Counted from the stretch's first letter, positions 1-5,830 are shown. The stretch: 5,969 nt of DNA from an uncultured Lachnoclostridium sp. (GCA_902464595.1 CABQJX010000145.1:1-5969), one strand, 5' to 3'. A program made the numbers and translations. The notes: generated by a model from the letters alone, not told the origin.

Positions 1-40
1 GGCACCCCTCCCGTCAGATACCTACCCTGTGTAGTCCCTT
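1..40. other. Probable foreign sequence at the break in the ATPase gene
   Basis: About the first 40 bases do not continue the ABC ATPase coding sequence in any of the three minus-strand frames; none encodes a Walker A (GxxGxGKST) motif. They are richer in G and C than the adjoining gene. The change falls near positions 36-45, just where the family normally enters its conserved nucleotide-binding region. This looks like the end of an inserted element or a rearrangement junction. Read on the plus strand, the piece GTCAGATACCTACCC loosely resembles the 3' domain VI arm of some bacterial group II introns, but an insertion-sequence end is equally possible. Too little is visible to name the element. 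Confidence 0.35.
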
Positions 41-117
41 GTAAACTGTACTTTAATATCCTTTAAAACTTCTGTGTCCGCGCCAAATACCTTAGACAGG
101 TTTTCTACTGTAACCAT
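22..117 (-). pseudogene. Truncated amino-acid ABC transporter ATP-binding subunit (31 codons remain)
   Basis: The frame begins MVTVENLSKVFGADTEVLKDIKV, the typical first beta strands of a GlnQ/HisP-type polar amino-acid ABC ATPase, with an A-loop aromatic at F11. A good ribosome binding site, AAGGGGAA, lies at 125-132, about 7 nt before the ATG. In intact relatives of roughly 240-255 residues, the next segment is a GE...IGPSGSGKST Walker A loop. Here the frame ends with TAG at 22-24 after residues QFTRDYTG, so Walker A, the signature motif and Walker B are all absent from this product. Frames +1 and +2 do not restore the motif, so a single frameshift does not explain it. It is the third gene of the importer operon, 46 nt after the binding-protein gene. 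The remainder may lie beyond the window on the far side of an insertion. The family call is firm; the cause of the break is inferred. Confidence 0.75.
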
Positions 118-163
118 CTGTATTTTCCCCTTAACTGCATATCTCTGACTTAACTTGAGTTCC

Positions 164-1126
164 TTAGTGGGTTGCTGTCAGCCACTCATCGCTAATGAGC
201 TGGGATAAGTCTTCATAGAACCATTTGGTAATGATCTCAGAGAGAGTTCCATCCTCCTTCATTTCCTTCAGGACCACATTGACCTCATCGCGGAGCTCTG
301 CCCCTTCTTGTGTATCGGCAAACCACCAGCCAACATTGTTTCCAAACAGCTTTTCGTCCAGCATACGAAATTCCAGATTCTGAGCTTTCTGTGCTTTTTC
401 AATATTGGTAACTGTATTGGCGTAGCAGTCGATCCTCCCCAGTGCACAATCCTGGAAGCCTGCATTAGAATCCTCATATGTTACGATCTCCCAATCATAC
501 TCAGGAGCCATTCCCTCCACCGTTGTCTGAGCAGCCTGTCCTGCGGTCACGCCGATGGTGCAGCCCCTCAGATCCTCAAGAGTCTTATATTCGCTGTTCG
601 GCTGAACAATGATCACCTGCGCATCTGCATAAATTGGGTCAGAAGCAATATAGGTTTTCAGCCGGGCTTCTGTAATAGCAAAACAGTTCGCTGCCACATC
701 CACACGGCCTGTATTCAATTCCCCAAAAAGGGAAGCCATATCTGCAACCTGCTTCATTTCGATGGTCCAGCCTGTGCGGGCTTCCACCTCTGCCCAGAGA
801 TCTGCTTCCGCTCCCGTCCATGTTCCCTGATCGTCCACTTTGGAATAGGGTTCTCCTGTACCGGCAGTCCCTACGATCACGGTTCTTGCCTCTGTTTCTG
901 ATCCAGCTGTTTCTGAGCCTGCTTTTGCTGCCTCTGCTTTTTCTGTCTCTGCTTTTTCTGCCTCTGCTCCAGAAACTGCTTTCTCCCCTTCTTCCTGACT
1001 CTCTTTAGCGGCCTCTGCTGTTCCTGCTGAAGATGCTGCCTCATTTCCGTTTCCTGAACATCCGGCAACGGAGACAACAGCCATGGCTGCAGCCATCATA
1101 AGAGCGGTTATTTTTTTCTTTTTCAT
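164..1126 (-). CDS. Amino-acid ABC transporter substrate-binding lipoprotein
   Basis: This is the extracytoplasmic receptor (SBP_bac_3 type) that delivers a polar amino acid to the adjoining permease. The start is the second ATG (1126), because GGAGGAGAT at 1131-1139 overlaps an upstream ATG and is correctly spaced for this one. The 320-residue product has a KKKK-led signal peptide and a lipobox VAGC, giving lipidated Cys23. Residues 24-80 form an unusually long Ala/Glu/Lys/Ser linker. The two-lobed domain runs from about 81 to 307: GEPYSK near 91, TGAEADLW at 104-111, GRVDVAAN at 140-147, and TEAR with Arg155, which by family rule binds the ligand carboxylate. The second lobe has LRGCTIGVTAGQ and GRIDCYAN. 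The mature domain holds four Cys (148, 189, 227, 234), which is uncommon for a secreted lipoprotein. The exact substrate cannot be read; cystine, glutamine or another polar amino acid are all possible. Confidence 0.9.
   Translation of the reverse strand: MKKKKITALMMAAAMAVVSVAGCSGNGNEAASSAGTAEAAKESQEEGEKAVSGAEAEKAETEKAEAAKAGSETAGSETEARTVIVGTAGTGEPYSKVDDQGTWTGAEADLWAEVEARTGWTIEMKQVADMASLFGELNTGRVDVAANCFAITEARLKTYIASDPIYADAQVIIVQPNSEYKTLEDLRGCTIGVTAGQAAQTTVEGMAPEYDWEIVTYEDSNAGFQDCALGRIDCYANTVTNIEKAQKAQNLEFRMLDEKLFGNNVGWWFADTQEGAELRDEVNVVLKEMKEDGTLSEIITKWFYEDLSQLISDEWLTATH
890..1010. repeat. Low-complexity coding repeat (lipoprotein linker)
   Basis: This part of the binding-protein gene encodes the Ala/Glu/Lys linker and is built from imperfect repeats. 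The clearest unit is the 15-base plus-strand word CTCTGCTTTTTCTGT at 932-946, repeated with one change at 947-961 and partly at 962-968. On the protein it gives EKAET/EKAEA/AKAGS-like pentads. The unit is a multiple of three, so gain or loss of copies would change linker length without breaking the frame. Confidence 0.7.
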
Positions 1127-1130
1127 CTTG

Positions 1131-1139
1131 ATCTCCTCC
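1131..1139 (-). promoter_or_regulatory. Ribosome binding site that sets the binding-protein start
   Basis: GGAGGAGAT on the minus strand includes the final G of an upstream in-frame ATG (1139-1141) and lies 4 nt from the ATG at 1126; its GGAGG core is 8 nt away. This makes the downstream ATG, which is also where a normal lipoprotein signal peptide begins, the real start. Confidence 0.8.
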
Positions 1140-1169
1140 ATTTTAACATATCATCTATCAGGAAACGGC

Positions 1170-1835
1170 CTAAAAAATAGCATTGCACCGTTTCTCTAAT
1201 CCCTTTTGAACAGCTGTAAGGATCAGAGTAATGATCCAATAGATCAGCATTACACACGCATAACACTCAAAAAACTGAAACGTACTGGCTCCCTCAATCT
1301 TGGCAGCTCCCATTACATCTCTGACTCCCACTAAAAAGGCCAGGGAGGACATCTTAAACAGATTGATCAAATCGTTAAACAGAGGGGGAAGGGCAACCCG
1401 TATGGCTTGCGGAATAATGATCCTCACAGTCATCTGGAATCCAGTCATTCCAAAGGCCATGGCCGCCTCCCGCTGGCCTTCATCTACAGAGATCAGCGCT
1501 CCCCGAATGGATTCTGACACAAAGGCTCCCATATTTAAGCTCATGATAACTGCCACTGCTACCGTAGGAGACATGTTGAGGATCAACGAGCTCAAATTAG
1601 CCAATCCATAGTAGAAAAAGAACAGTTGAGCCGCTACTGGCGTACCGCGGACAAAGGAGGTCCAGATCTTTAATATCTGGCTCACCCCTTTTACTTTATA
1701 ATAGCTGATAATGGCAAAAACCATTCCGATCACAAGGGAAAACACAGCGCTGATCAGAGTAAGGGTCAATGTCACATCCAGCTTACTGGCAATATAGGGA
1801 AGTGTTTGGAAGAAATAATTCCAGTCAAATTTCAT
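1170..1835 (-). CDS. Polar amino-acid ABC transporter permease (HisM/GlnP family)
   Basis: This inner-membrane subunit forms the translocation channel of an amino-acid importer. Its 221 residues are a normal length for the family. Hydrophobic segments appear near residues 20-43, 68-88, 90-112, 155-178 and 190-213. FVRGTPVAAQLFFFYYG at 61-77 is the conserved family signature. The cytoplasmic EAA loop, which docks on the ATPase, is EGQREAAMAFGMTGFQMT at 119-136, followed by the IIIPQA and LPPL elements. The start at 1835 has AGGAAGGGG just upstream. It is the first gene of its unit, with a promoter near 1975-2004 and a roughly 130-nt leader; the binding-protein gene starts 43 nt after its stop. 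Only one permease is seen, so the channel is probably a homodimer. It resembles cystine and glutamine permeases, but specificity is not determined by this sequence. Confidence 0.92.
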   Translation of the reverse strand: MKFDWNYFFQTLPYIASKLDVTLTLTLISAVFSLVIGMVFAIISYYKVKGVSQILKIWTSFVRGTPVAAQLFFFYYGLANLSSLILNMSPTVAVAVIMSLNMGAFVSESIRGALISVDEGQREAAMAFGMTGFQMTVRIIIPQAIRVALPPLFNDLINLFKMSSLAFLVGVRDVMGAAKIEGASTFQFFECYACVMLIYWIITLILTAVQKGLEKRCNAIF

Positions 1836-1878
1836 ACGATACCCCTTCCTGAGGTTTTATCTCCTGATTCTTTTCCAT
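1825..1878 (-). CDS. Possible second leader ORF overlapping the permease start
   Basis: A 17-codon frame, MEKNQEIKPQEGVSYEI, starts in the TGATG overlap with the stop of the preceding small ORF. It ends with TGA at 1825-1827, inside the permease gene in another frame, so it overlaps the permease start by 11 nt. No good ribosome binding site precedes it, so any translation would rely on termination and restart from the upstream ORF. It has no recognisable family. It may simply be a chance frame; the arrangement is the only argument for it. Confidence 0.2.
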   Translation of the reverse strand: MEKNQEIKPQEGVSYEI

Positions 1879-1968
1879 CAGCAGACAGATACGCGACCAG
1901 GGTTCCCCGCCTGATCCCCTGCAATTTTACAGAAGCAAAGCAGTTTTCCCATTCTGCTGATAACGACC
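1836..1968 (-). promoter_or_regulatory. Structured leader of the importer operon, possible riboswitch or attenuator
   Basis: About 130 nt separate the predicted transcription start from the permease ATG. ATCAGCAGA (1953-1961) and TCTGCTGAT (1877-1885) pair perfectly over 9 bp and enclose 67 nt, like the closing stem of a riboswitch aptamer. Inside, CTGC/GCAG and CAGG/CCTG could form two small hairpins. The 3' arm has a competing partner: CTGAT and ATCAG around GGAAAAGA, just before the permease ribosome binding site. I compared it by eye with T-box, SAM-I, c-di-GMP, glycine, TPP and cobalamin signatures and saw no match. There is no T-tract terminator in the leader, so any control would more likely act on translation. 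Confidence 0.45.
1878..1952 (-). CDS. Possible Cys-containing leader peptide (24 codons)
   Basis: A short frame starts MGKLLCFCK and ends GRVSVC, with Cys at positions 6, 8 and 24, the last codon before TGA. Its start codon abuts the inner end of a 9-bp RNA stem and its stop lies inside the other arm. Three Cys in 24 residues is far above usual use, and the downstream operon is a polar amino-acid importer, which fits a leader peptide sensing Cys supply. Against this, the only purine-rich site, GGGAAGG at 1967-1973, is 14 nt from the ATG and would be largely lost if transcription starts at about 1968. It could therefore be a chance frame inside a structured leader RNA. Confidence 0.3.
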   Translation of the reverse strand: MGKLLCFCKIAGDQAGNPGRVSVC

Positions 1969-1974
1969 TTCCCT

Positions 1975-2004
1975 ATTATATAGCGCAATTTTTTGGAAAT
2001 CCAA
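1975..2004 (-). promoter_or_regulatory. Promoter of the amino-acid importer operon
   Basis: A consensus TATAAT -10 box lies at 1975-1980. Eighteen bases upstream is TTGGAT (1999-2004), a weak -35 match of three positions out of six. The expected start is a purine near 1968-1969. The site follows the gpmI terminator and precedes the permease, where a new transcription unit needs a promoter. The weak -35 suggests either modest expression or help from an activator. Confidence 0.65.
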
Positions 2005-2033
2005 TTGATAAAATCTATGGAATTTTTTGGAAA
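1987..2033. repeat. 13-bp direct repeat around the importer promoter
   Basis: The plus-strand word AATTTTTTGGAAA occurs at 1987-1999 and again at 2021-2033, with starts 34 bp apart, close to three helical turns. The first copy fills the spacer between the -10 and -35 boxes and the second lies just upstream of the -35. This placement fits a pair of operator half-sites for a repressor, though AT-rich sequence can repeat by chance. Confidence 0.5.
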
Positions 2034-2041
2034 ATCGATAA

Positions 2042-2095
2042 CATAAATAAAAAAGAGATCCCGGCAGATATAGGGTCTGACCCGGATCTCTTTTT
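2042..2095 (-). terminator. Intrinsic terminator after gpmI
   Basis: On the minus strand AAAAAGAGATCCGG pairs with CCGGGATCTCTTTTT: 14 bp with one bulged G, plus an inner CAGA/TCTG pair closing a 7-nt loop. A T-rich run (CTCTTTTTTATTT) follows. It begins 13 nt after the gpmI stop and separates the glycolytic block from the importer unit. Both flanks are A- or T-rich, so it could also stop transcripts coming the other way. Confidence 0.92.
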
Positions 2096-2108
2096 AATTG
2101 ATTCACAG

Positions 2109-3650
2109 TTATTTGAGCAGAAGGGACTTTCCTGTCATTTCCTTTGGCTGCTCCATTCCCATAAGCTCAATCAGGGTTGGAACGATGTCGCACAGCGCAC
2201 CGCCTTCCCTGAGCTTATAAGAGGGATCTCCATTCACCAGAATAAATGGAACTGGATTGGTCGTATGAGCAGTAAATGGCTCTCCTGTCTCATAATCCAC
2301 CAGCTGTTCTGCATTTCCGTGATCTGCACAGATAAACATTACGCCGTCTGCTTCCTTCACTGCCTCCACAGCACGGCCAACACACGCATCCACAGTCTCA
2401 ATGGCCTTGATGGCTGCATTCTCTACGCCTGTATGGCCCACCATATCGGGATTTGCAAAGTTGATGATCACCACATCATATTTTCCGGACTTGATCGCCT
2501 CAACCAGCTTATCGCATACGCTTACTGCACTCATCTCAGGCTTCAGATCATAGGTTGCCACTTCCTTTGGAGAGGGAACCAGGATGCGATCCTCACCCTC
2601 GTTGGGCTCCTCCACGCCGCCATTGAAGAAGAAGGTAACATGGGCATACTTTTCTGTCTCTGCAATTCTCACCTGAGTCTTATGGTTTGCCGCCAAAAAC
2701 TCTCCGAAGGTATTGGTGATGCTCTCCTTCTTAAAAGCTACCAGCTTATTTGCAATGGTCTCATCGTAATCGGTAAAGCATACGAACACAAGATCCAGCT
2801 TTTTCTCCCTTGCAAAACCGTCAAAGCTGTCATCACAGAATGCACGGGTAATCTCTCTTGCCCGATCCGGACGGAAATTATAGAAGATCACAGAATCATG
2901 ATCCTGGATCACTGCTGTTGGCTTTCCGTCCTTCATCACAACGAAGGGAACCACAAATTCATCTGCCTTTCCCTCATCATAGGAGGCCTGGATACCAGCA
3001 GATGCACTCTCTGCTTCCTTTCCCTCTCCTTTCGTCAAGGCAAGATAAGCGGACTGGACGCGATCCCATCTCTTATCACGATCCATGGCATAGTAGCGTC
3101 CCATAACGGATGCCACTTCTCCCACACCGATCTCCTTCATCTTTGCCTCTAATTGTTGGACAAATCCTTTTCCTGACTCAGGTGGAGTGTCACGTCCGTC
3201 TAAGAAACAGTGAACGTACACTTTCTTCAGGCCATTCCGCTTTGCCAACTCCAAAAGCCCATAAATATGGGTGTTATGGCTGTGCACGCCTCCGTCGGAC
3301 ACCAGTCCGAATAAATGCAGGGCAGAATCATTCTTCCTGCAGTTTTCCACTGCCTCCAAAAACTCTGGAACCTGGAAGAAATCTCCATCCTGAATGGACT
3401 TTGTGATCCTGGTCAGCTCCTGATACACAATACGGCCTGCTCCCATATTGAGATGCCCTACTTCCGAGTTACCCATCTGTCCATCGGGAAGCCCCACTGC
3501 CATACCGCTGGCCTCGCCTTTTACAAATGGACACTGGCTCATCAGCTGATCCATAACCGGAGTCTTCGCCTCACATACAGCGTTGTGCTCACAGTTGTCA
3601 TTCAATCCGTAGCCGTCCAGTATCATCAATACCGTTGGTTTTTTACTCAT
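2109..3650 (-). CDS. gpmI: 2,3-bisphosphoglycerate-independent phosphoglycerate mutase
   Basis: This cytoplasmic enzyme interconverts 3- and 2-phosphoglycerate in glycolysis and gluconeogenesis, using two Mn2+ ions and a phosphoserine intermediate. The 513-residue product has the usual length. The start at 3650 gives MSKKPTVLMILDGYG, with metal ligand Asp12 and a GGAGAT ribosome binding site upstream; a longer frame to 3746 runs through repeat DNA and is not credible. The nucleophile is Ser62 in GQMGNSEVGH. The substrate-binding insert domain shows His123 in SDGGVHSH, DGRDTPP at 151-157, MGRYYAMDRDKRWDR at 183-197 and NFRPDRARE at 258-266. The phosphatase-like half returns with NPDMVGHTG and ADHGNAEQ, which supply further metal ligands. 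It is the last gene of the block, ending at a strong terminator. The spacer from tpiA is 116 nt, the longest in the block, and is full of repeats. No broken or missing motifs were seen. Confidence 0.98.
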   Translation of the reverse strand: MSKKPTVLMILDGYGLNDNCEHNAVCEAKTPVMDQLMSQCPFVKGEASGMAVGLPDGQMGNSEVGHLNMGAGRIVYQELTRITKSIQDGDFFQVPEFLEAVENCRKNDSALHLFGLVSDGGVHSHNTHIYGLLELAKRNGLKKVYVHCFLDGRDTPPESGKGFVQQLEAKMKEIGVGEVASVMGRYYAMDRDKRWDRVQSAYLALTKGEGKEAESASAGIQASYDEGKADEFVVPFVVMKDGKPTAVIQDHDSVIFYNFRPDRAREITRAFCDDSFDGFAREKKLDLVFVCFTDYDETIANKLVAFKKESITNTFGEFLAANHKTQVRIAETEKYAHVTFFFNGGVEEPNEGEDRILVPSPKEVATYDLKPEMSAVSVCDKLVEAIKSGKYDVVIINFANPDMVGHTGVENAAIKAIETVDACVGRAVEAVKEADGVMFICADHGNAEQLVDYETGEPFTAHTTNPVPFILVNGDPSYKLREGGALCDIVPTLIELMGMEQPKEMTGKSLLLK

Positions 3651-3679
3651 TCTTCTATCTCCGTAATCTTTTCTGACAA

Positions 3680-3712
3680 TTTGCTGTAAATTTACTGTAA
3701 ATTTGCTGTAAT
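3680..3712. repeat. Three 11-bp tandem repeats before gpmI
   Basis: The plus strand reads TTTGCTGTAAA (3680-3690), TTTACTGTAAA (3691-3701) and TTTGCTGTAAT (3702-3712). The middle unit is itself a dyad, TTTAC and GTAAA around one base. The 11-bp period is about one helical turn, so sites would lie on the same face of the DNA, as expected for a cooperatively bound regulator. It is three short copies with no spacers and is not a CRISPR. Confidence 0.7.
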
Positions 3713-3745
3713 TACAGCGGTCTCGCCTTACGCTCAACCGCTGCA
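3705..3745 (-). promoter_or_regulatory. Overlapping hairpins between tpiA and gpmI
   Basis: GCTGTAATTACAGC at 3705-3718 is a perfect 14-bp palindrome. Its minus-strand 5' half is also part of the arm ACCGCTGTA (3713-3721), which pairs with TGCAGCGGT (3737-3745) over 9 bp with one G-U, around a 15-nt loop. The two RNA foldings exclude each other. No T-run follows, so this is not a plain terminator. It could be a regulator site, an RNA processing or stability element, or a switch controlling gpmI. Confidence 0.45.
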
Positions 3746-3766
3746 ATCTTTTGATCTCATTATGAT

Positions 3767-4516
3767 CTACTTGTAATTAACAATTTTCCCAAAATCTGGT
3801 TTTAAGGAAGCTCCTCCCACCAGTCCTCCGTCAATGTCAGGCTGAGCAAACAGTTCTGGAGCAGATGCTGCTGACACAGAACCGCCGTACTGGATCCGGA
3901 TCGCCTCTGCTGTAGCCTCATCATAGATCTCGCCGATGCATGCGCGGATGGCAGCGCATACCTCCTCCGCCTGCTCTGTGGTGGCAACCTTGCCGGTTCC
4001 GATAGCCCAGATCGGCTCGTAAGCGATAACAGCTGTCTTTGCCTGATCTGCTGTCACATTGAGGAATGCGATCTTGATCTGCTGACGGATCCAGTCAATG
4101 GTGATCCCCTGTTCTCTCTGTGTCAGGCTCTCGCCGCAGCAGATGATTGGAGTAATCCCATGTTCAAATGCCTTTAAAACCTTCTTGTTGACAGTCTCGT
4201 CCGTCTCAGCAAAATACTCTCTTCTCTCGGAATGTCCGATGATGACATATTTTACTCCGGCGTCAGTCAGCATATCAGGAGCGATTTCTCCTGTAAATGC
4301 GCCCTTCTCCTCATAGTACATGTTCTCAGCACCAATGCAGATATTGCTTCCCTTTGCTGCCTCCATGGCTGGGATAATATCAATTGCTGGAACACAGAAT
4401 ACTACGTCCACCTCATCATTCACCACCAGAGGTTTTAATTCATTGATCAGGGCAACTGCCTGGGATGGGATCATGTTCATTTTCCAGTTGCCTGCGATAA
4501 TTTTTCTTCTTGCCAT
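3767..4516 (-). CDS. tpiA: Triosephosphate isomerase
   Basis: This cytoplasmic TIM-barrel enzyme, normally a dimer, interconverts dihydroxyacetone phosphate and glyceraldehyde-3-phosphate. The 249-residue product is full length. The catalytic residues are all present: Lys12 in GNWKMN, His95 in IIGHSERRE and Glu167 in YEPIWAIGTGK, which runs into the mobile loop that closes over substrate. Phosphate-binding glycines are in GGSV (211-214) and GGLVGGASL (230-238). The start at 4516 follows AAAGGGAGAT at 4525-4534, a ribosome binding site much like that of pgk. It lies 60 nt after pgk and is probably cotranscribed with pgk and gpmI. No internal promoter was recognised. The sequence shows no oddities. 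Confidence 0.98.
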   Translation of the reverse strand: MARRKIIAGNWKMNMIPSQAVALINELKPLVVNDEVDVVFCVPAIDIIPAMEAAKGSNICIGAENMYYEEKGAFTGEIAPDMLTDAGVKYVIIGHSERREYFAETDETVNKKVLKAFEHGITPIICCGESLTQREQGITIDWIRQQIKIAFLNVTADQAKTAVIAYEPIWAIGTGKVATTEQAEEVCAAIRACIGEIYDEATAEAIRIQYGGSVSAASAPELFAQPDIDGGLVGGASLKPDFGKIVNYK

Positions 4517-4561
4517 TGTATTTTATCTCCCTTTATACACAGATCGAGTTTGGATATTGCC

Positions 4562-4579
4562 TAATTGCCGCAGCAATTA
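4562..4579 (-). other. Small hairpin at the pgk stop codon
   Basis: TAATTGC and GCAATTA pair over 7 bp around a 4-nt loop, and the first three bases of the stem are the pgk stop codon. It is not followed by a T-run, so it is unlikely to terminate transcription. It could mark mRNA processing or stability between pgk and tpiA, or mean nothing. Confidence 0.3.
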
Positions 4580-5794
4580 AGCTCTGTTGTCGGCTGCTGC
4601 CACGCCTGGCAGTTCTTTTCCCTCTAAAAATTCCAGGGAAGCTCCGCCGCCTGTGGAGATGTGGGTCATCTTATCAGCAAATCCCAGTCTCTTAACTGCG
4701 TTTACAGAGTCTCCGCCGCCGATCACTGTGGTTGCGTCAGATAACTCGGCTACAGCGCGGCATACCTCCAGTGTACCCTCTGCAAAGTTGGAAAATTCAA
4801 ATACGCCCATAGGTCCATTCCATACAACCGTCTTTGCTCCCTGAAGGGCTTCCTTATAAAGGGCGATGGTCTTCGGTCCAATATCAAAGCCGGACCAGCC
4901 TGCATCGATCACATCCACTACCTTATGCTCTGTATCGTTGGAGAACTCCTTGCCCTCTACATGATCCACAGGAAGCAGAAGCTTGACACCCTTCTCCTGA
5001 GCCTTCTTGATCATCTCCAGAGCGTAATCCAGCTTATCCTCCTCGCACAGGGAATTGCCGATCTCCTGTCCCTGGGCTTTTGCAAAGGTATATGCCATAC
5101 CGCCGCCGATGATCAGGGTATCTACCTTGTCAAGGAGGTTATTGATCACATTGATCTTATCAGATACCTTTGCGCCGCCTAAAATTGCAACGAAGGGGCG
5201 AACCGGGTTCTCAACTGCCTGTCCTAAGAACTTGATTTCCTTCTCCATCAGGTATCCAACTGCATTCTCTTTTGTAAATCTGGTAACACCTACGTTAGAG
5301 CAGTGTGCGCGGTGAGCTGTACCAAATGCATCGTTTACGAAAATGCCGTCGCACAGATCAGCCAATTCCTTTGCATATGCCTCGCTGGCAGCATCTCCAT
5401 CCTTAAACTTCGTCTCCTCAACCCTGTAACGTGTATTCTGCAGTAAAAGAACCTGTCCATCCTTCAGTTCAGCAGCTGCCTTCTGTGTTTCAGCCCCTGT
5501 CACCTTTGGATCATCAGCAAACTTTACCTCAACACCCAGCCTCTCACTGAGGGCAGGCGCTACAGGAGCCAGGCTCATTTCCGGAAGGGGCTCCCCCTTT
5601 GGCTTTCCTAAATGGGAGCAGAGAATAACCCTTGCGCCCTGATCAAGAAGCTTCTTGATGGTTGGGATCGCTCCGTCAATACGGTTATAATTCTGGATCA
5701 CACCCTCCTTTAACGGAACATTAAAGTCACAACGAACCAGCACTCTCTTGCCCTGTAAATCCTTTAAATCATCAACTGTTTTCTTATTTAACAT
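4577..5794 (-). CDS. pgk: Phosphoglycerate kinase
   Basis: This cytoplasmic monomeric kinase transfers phosphate from 1,3-bisphosphoglycerate to ADP, an ATP-making step of glycolysis. The start at 5794 (MLNKKTVDDL) follows GAAGGGAGAT at 5801-5810; the longer frame to 5872 would run through the upstream hairpin and is rejected. The 405 residues cover both lobes. Substrate-binding residues of the N-lobe are in VRCDFNVP (20-27), SHLGKPKG (60-67), the TRY segment (121-123) and NDAFGTAHRAH (154-164). The nucleotide lobe has ILGGAKVSDK (204-213), WNGPMGVFE (325-333), GGGDS (359-363) and TGGGAS (381-386). LLLQN at 116-120 carries Gln119 where the family usually has Glu (LLEN), a mild variation. It is the first complete gene after gap, separated by a probable attenuator, so its level may be below that of gap. 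Confidence 0.98.
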   Translation of the reverse strand: MLNKKTVDDLKDLQGKRVLVRCDFNVPLKEGVIQNYNRIDGAIPTIKKLLDQGARVILCSHLGKPKGEPLPEMSLAPVAPALSERLGVEVKFADDPKVTGAETQKAAAELKDGQVLLLQNTRYRVEETKFKDGDAASEAYAKELADLCDGIFVNDAFGTAHRAHCSNVGVTRFTKENAVGYLMEKEIKFLGQAVENPVRPFVAILGGAKVSDKINVINNLLDKVDTLIIGGGMAYTFAKAQGQEIGNSLCEEDKLDYALEMIKKAQEKGVKLLLPVDHVEGKEFSNDTEHKVVDVIDAGWSGFDIGPKTIALYKEALQGAKTVVWNGPMGVFEFSNFAEGTLEVCRAVAELSDATTVIGGGDSVNAVKRLGFADKMTHISTGGGASLEFLEGKELPGVAAADNRA

Positions 5795-5830
5795 CGTCTT
5801 ATCTCCCTTCCGAGTGATCATTTCCATAAT

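Noticed and set aside
877..1077. A Gln/Lys/Arg-rich 66-codon frame on the minus strand
   Set aside because: It is the linker region of the lipoprotein gene read in another frame; the composition comes from the same short repeats.
1836..1968. Known riboswitch or T-box in the importer leader
   Set aside because: By eye I found no T-box GGTGG motif, SAM-I, glycine, TPP, cobalamin or c-di-GMP core. I keep it only as an unclassified structured leader.
2042..2095. Transcription attenuator belonging to the importer operon
   Set aside because: The hairpin lies upstream of the importer's -10 box and 13 nt after gpmI, so it ends the glycolytic transcript and does not control the importer leader.
1806..3152. 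A 448-codon open frame on the plus strand
   Set aside because: It runs antisense through the conserved gpmI gene, the terminator and the leader. Its Cys/His/Leu-rich translation is typical of an antisense shadow, and it starts inside the permease gene.
3680..3712. CRISPR-like repeat
   Set aside because: The 11-bp units are contiguous with no spacers, too short and only three in number.
3651..3746. N-terminal extension of gpmI by 32 codons
   Set aside because: The extension translates the repeat and palindrome region, matches nothing in the family, and the ATG at 3650 has its own ribosome binding site.
4562..4579. Terminator between pgk and tpiA
   Set aside because: The stem is only 7 bp and AT-rich, with no T-run after it, so it is unlikely to stop transcription.
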